From assembly GCA_023252395.1 (NCBI GenBank), contig JAJPDY010000065.1, positions 1 to 6,657 on the forward strand: a stretch of 6,657 bases of DNA, read 5' to 3'. The position numbers and the translations under genes were made by a program. The DNA is from Nitrososphaera sp. (GTDB lineage Archaea; Thermoproteota; Nitrososphaeria; Nitrososphaerales; Nitrososphaeraceae). Under the pieces are notes generated by a model. The model was not told where the DNA came from. It did no database searches and saw only the letters and a list, made by a program, of their open reading frames with translations. The stretch's first letter is position 1. Every line of letters begins with the position of its first letter. Below are positions 5,150 through 6,657 of the stretch, piece by piece.

Positions 5150-5159
5150 TCTTTATTAC
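5150..5159 (+). promoter_or_regulatory. TATA-like box of the 53-residue zinc-ribbon gene
   Basis: TCTTTATTAC is centred about 27 bp before the ATG at 5182 and begins just after the DUF2024 stop. The preceding pyrimidine run (CCTTTCTTT) may also serve as a T-rich terminator for the DUF2024 transcript. Confidence 0.45.
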
Positions 5160-5181
5160 TCATAAAGTACACATATTATTG

Positions 5182-5343
5182 ATGGAAAGCGATGTATCAT
5201 ACGATCTGGTGAAGTGCGATTCATGCCGCACTCCTATGCTGACCTACTACACGAGCGACAAGCTCATACTCTATGTCTGCCCAAACTGTGTAGACTGGTC
5301 GGCAACAGAAACTATGAACAAAGACTTGATGTTCATAAATTAA
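5182..5343 (+). CDS. 53-residue zinc-ribbon protein
   Basis: A short gene below common length cut-offs. The protein has a four-Cys zinc ribbon: Cys12-x2-Cys15 and Cys33-x2-Cys36, joined by a strand-turn-strand (PMLTYYTSDKLILYV). The knuckles KCDSC and YVCPNC are typical. The tail (37-53) is short and carries no other domain. The ATG at 5182 has a TATA-like box at the leaderless spacing. The stop is followed closely by the two-sided terminator hairpin. Such isolated ribbons can serve as nucleic-acid or protein adaptors; no specific role can be read from the sequence. The match of Cys spacing, promoter and terminator makes this a real gene in my view. Confidence 0.78.
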   Translation: MESDVSYDLVKCDSCRTPMLTYYTSDKLILYVCPNCVDWSATETMNKDLMFIN

Positions 5344-5353
5344 AAAAGAAGGT

Positions 5354-5378
5354 TAGCTCTGGCACTTTGCCATAGCTA
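5354..5378. terminator. Bidirectional terminator between convergent genes
   Basis: TAGCT and TGGCA pair with TGCCA and AGCTA (10 bp with one internal mismatch) around a 3-nt loop. On + the stem is followed by TTTTGTC. On - it is followed by ACCTTCTTTTTTAATTT. A single hairpin thus gives a T-tract on either strand, fitting its place 10 nt after the zinc-ribbon stop and 13 nt after the stop of the leftward gene. Confidence 0.6.
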
Positions 5379-5391
5379 TTTTGTCGCAAGA

Positions 5392-5745
5392 CTAGTCGCG
5401 CTTTACAAGCACATAGTGCGGGATGCTAGCGGGCGTTGCAGGATAGGAAGTCTTGTATTCCCAGCCCAGCGCAAGCAATTTTCTTGCTTCAGACACATCT
5501 GCCACAGTGGCGATGTCTACTATGCGCTTGCGCCTTGATGCCGCATCTGACTTTGGCACGCCCTTGTGCACGTGCTCGTTGCCGTTCTCGTCTACCAGCT
5601 TCCACTTTATCTTGCCGGTAGCCGGGTCTTCTCCAATCTTTTCAAAAGCGATTGGCTGGTTCGGGAAACCTGCTGCTTTGCAGCGATTGCATTCTTGCAT
5701 CTTTCTTTGCGGTTTTGATGCTTCCGCTTGAATCGATGTTGACAT
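5392..5745 (-). CDS. Conserved-looking CxxC/HxH protein of unknown function
   Basis: A 117-residue soluble protein that I do not recognise as a named family. The first 15 residues are polar and probably disordered. Then come Cys19-x2-Cys22 in ECNRCKAAGFPNQPIAFEKI and, after a Lys-rich strand (GKIKWKLVDENGNEHVH), His58-x-His60, which could complete a CCHH metal site. The second part (about 70-117) reads like a small alpha/beta unit: a basic helix, then ATVADVSEARKLLALGWEYK and a last strand HYVLVKRD. The ATG at 5745 has a TATA-like box upstream; an in-frame ATG at residue 16 would keep the whole metal site. It lies downstream of the PAC2 gene on the same strand with a 56-nt gap that holds its own promoter. 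Confidence 0.75.
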   Translation of the reverse strand: MSTSIQAEASKPQRKMQECNRCKAAGFPNQPIAFEKIGEDPATGKIKWKLVDENGNEHVHKGVPKSDAASRRKRIVDIATVADVSEARKLLALGWEYKTSYPATPASIPHYVLVKRD

Positions 5746-5770
5746 TGCGGAATATTCGCAAGATTTGCTA

Positions 5771-5779
5771 ATAATATAT
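5771..5779 (-). promoter_or_regulatory. TATA box of the CxxC/HxH gene
   Basis: On the - strand the sequence is ATATATTAT, centred about 30 bp before the ATG at 5745, directly after pyrimidine-rich element B. No ribosome-binding site is visible before the start. Confidence 0.5.
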
Positions 5780-5801
5780 GGAGCACCCTGAGGGGAGGGG
5801 G
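5780..5801 (-). other. Pyrimidine-rich intergenic element, copy B
   Basis: On the - strand the element begins CCCCCTCCCCTCAG and ends GGTGCTCC. It starts immediately after the PAC2 stop codon and runs up to the TATA box of the next gene. It matches the element at 4131-4152. The CCCTGAGGGG part (5786-5795) could form a very short hairpin. A role in ending the PAC2 transcript is plausible but unproven. Confidence 0.35.
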
Positions 5802-6614
5802 TCAGCTGTATATCCCCGGGCCTCCGCCTGGCTGCACCTGTTCCTGCTGCCGCTGAACAGAGTTTATGAGCTCTTGCATCTGGCGCTTTAATTCAGCTGC
5901 TTCATTTTTCAGCTGGCGCACGTCTATCTTGAACGGGTTGTTGGCAAGCTGGTTTGCCTTCTCTATCAGGATGGCAGCGCCTTCCGGGTCCGGGATTCCT
6001 GCAACCGATGGTATCAAAAGCCCAGTGCAGGGGATGCCATTTGAAAGGCATGCCGCCAAGAGGCCGCCAGATATCCCTGCAATAAACGCAGGCGGAGCAG
6101 CCTCTGTCTTGCCATCCTTTATGTGGCTAATGTAGCCGTGGTCGTCAGAGCGGCCATCGCTTGACAGCACAAGGGGGTTTCTCCCGGCTTCAGAGATGTT
6201 GGGCGCGGCCACGCCTTCCAGAACCATTATCTCCCTGACATCGTTGCCCTTGGTCCATCTGACTACCGCGTTTAGTAAGGGACGGATGCCTGAGAGAATC
6301 ACTGGAGCGTCGCACACGAGTACGCAGGCAGTCCCTTCGTTATTGGCATAAATCCTGAAAGGATGCCTCAGCTTGCCGCCGATGTACATCACACCGGGCG
6401 TTATGAAATCCGAATCGACATAGGCTATCTGGTGCATCTTTTGCTGCTCTATTATGTAGCTGACGCCCATTGAGCCGACCAGCCCGGGCCCGGGAAAACC
6501 TGCAATCAATATTGCGTCATTCAACTTTACGTGCTGATTTTTAACAACAGGTCTGATCGTTGTTCTCTCGATGTCATTATTCTCATCTCTAACAGGTGTC
6601 ATAGCTCTTGCCAT
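5802..6614 (-). CDS. PAC2-family proteasome-associated protein with HbYX-type C-terminus
   Basis: A 270-residue member of the PAC2 (proteasome assembly chaperone 2-like) family, related in type to archaeal PbaA/PbaB. The hallmark GFPGPGLVGSMG is at 39-50. The central part has VLVCDAPVILSG (98-109) and EIMVLEGVAAPN, and the family's second Gly-rich stretch, IAGISGGLLAACLSNGIPCT, is at 178-197, followed by PDPEGAAILIEKANQL. A coiled-coil helix (about 229-260) and a flexible PGGGPG linker end in Ile268-Tyr269-Ser270. A final hydrophobic-Tyr-any triplet is the HbYX signal with which PAN and other activators dock between 20S alpha subunits. It therefore probably binds the proteasome ring as chaperone or activator. 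The ATG at 6614 has a TATA-like box about 26 bp upstream; ATG 6602 is a lesser alternative. Confidence 0.87.
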   Translation of the reverse strand: MARAMTPVRDENNDIERTTIRPVVKNQHVKLNDAILIAGFPGPGLVGSMGVSYIIEQQKMHQIAYVDSDFITPGVMYIGGKLRHPFRIYANNEGTACVLVCDAPVILSGIRPLLNAVVRWTKGNDVREIMVLEGVAAPNISEAGRNPLVLSSDGRSDDHGYISHIKDGKTEAAPPAFIAGISGGLLAACLSNGIPCTGLLIPSVAGIPDPEGAAILIEKANQLANNPFKIDVRQLKNEAAELKRQMQELINSVQRQQEQVQPGGGPGIYS

Positions 6615-6636
6615 TGATCATGCATGGCTGATAATG

Positions 6637-6643
6637 TTTTTAA
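6637..6643 (-). promoter_or_regulatory. TATA-like box of the PAC2-family gene
   Basis: On the - strand the sequence is TTAAAAA within GTTAAAAACATTATC, centred about 26 bp before the ATG at 6614, compatible with a leaderless transcript. The remaining bases to the right edge hold no other feature I can support. Confidence 0.45.
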
Positions 6644-6657
6644 CAATTGTATGATTA

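Overview
The window looks like a chromosomal segment of an ammonia-oxidising archaeon of the Nitrososphaera type (Thaumarchaeota/Nitrososphaerota). The pointers are a CdvB-family (ESCRT-III) protein, a PAC2-type proteasome-associated protein, several very small zinc-finger proteins, and an archaeal promoter style: most genes have an A/T-rich box centred 26-30 bp before the start codon and no Shine-Dalgarno site, as expected for leaderless mRNAs. I see no rRNA, tRNA, CRISPR array, insertion sequence or phage gene. The species call is inference from protein character, not from a database match.

Layout: (1) A class I SAM-dependent O-methyltransferase on + (61-1077). (2) A leftward block on -: class III nucleotide cyclase-like protein (3300-2602), a two-CBS-domain protein 17 nt behind it (2584-2117), a C2H2 zinc-finger protein (2069-1854) and a CdvB-family protein (1748-1155), closed by a hairpin/T-tract terminator at 1124-1138. 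(3) A divergent promoter region (3301-3406) with a 7+7 bp inverted repeat. (4) A rightward block on +: a SHOCT-domain protein of unknown role (3407-4129), a SWIM zinc-finger protein (4190-4477), a 39-residue Cys-rich miniprotein (4488-4607), about 200 nt with no gene, a DUF2024-family protein (4807-5145) and a 53-residue zinc-ribbon protein (5182-5343). (5) A hairpin at 5354-5378 flanked by T-tracts on both strands, suited to end transcription from both sides. (6) Two genes on -: a thaumarchaeal-type CxxC/HxH protein (5745-5392) and a PAC2-family protein (6614-5802) that ends in Ile-Tyr-Ser, an HbYX-type tail.

How the parts might work together: the cyclase-like and CBS proteins form a plausible nucleotide-signalling pair, but the cyclase has Ser and Lys where the transition-state Asn and Arg normally sit. 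The rightward block and its convergent neighbour hold five small proteins with Cys/His metal-binding patterns within about 1.6 kb, and the C2H2 protein makes a sixth in the window. Their joint role is unknown. The PAC2 protein probably acts on the 20S proteasome. The most useful additions here are two small genes (39 and 53 residues) that length cut-offs tend to miss, the altered cyclase active site, and a pyrimidine-rich element shared by two intergenic regions.
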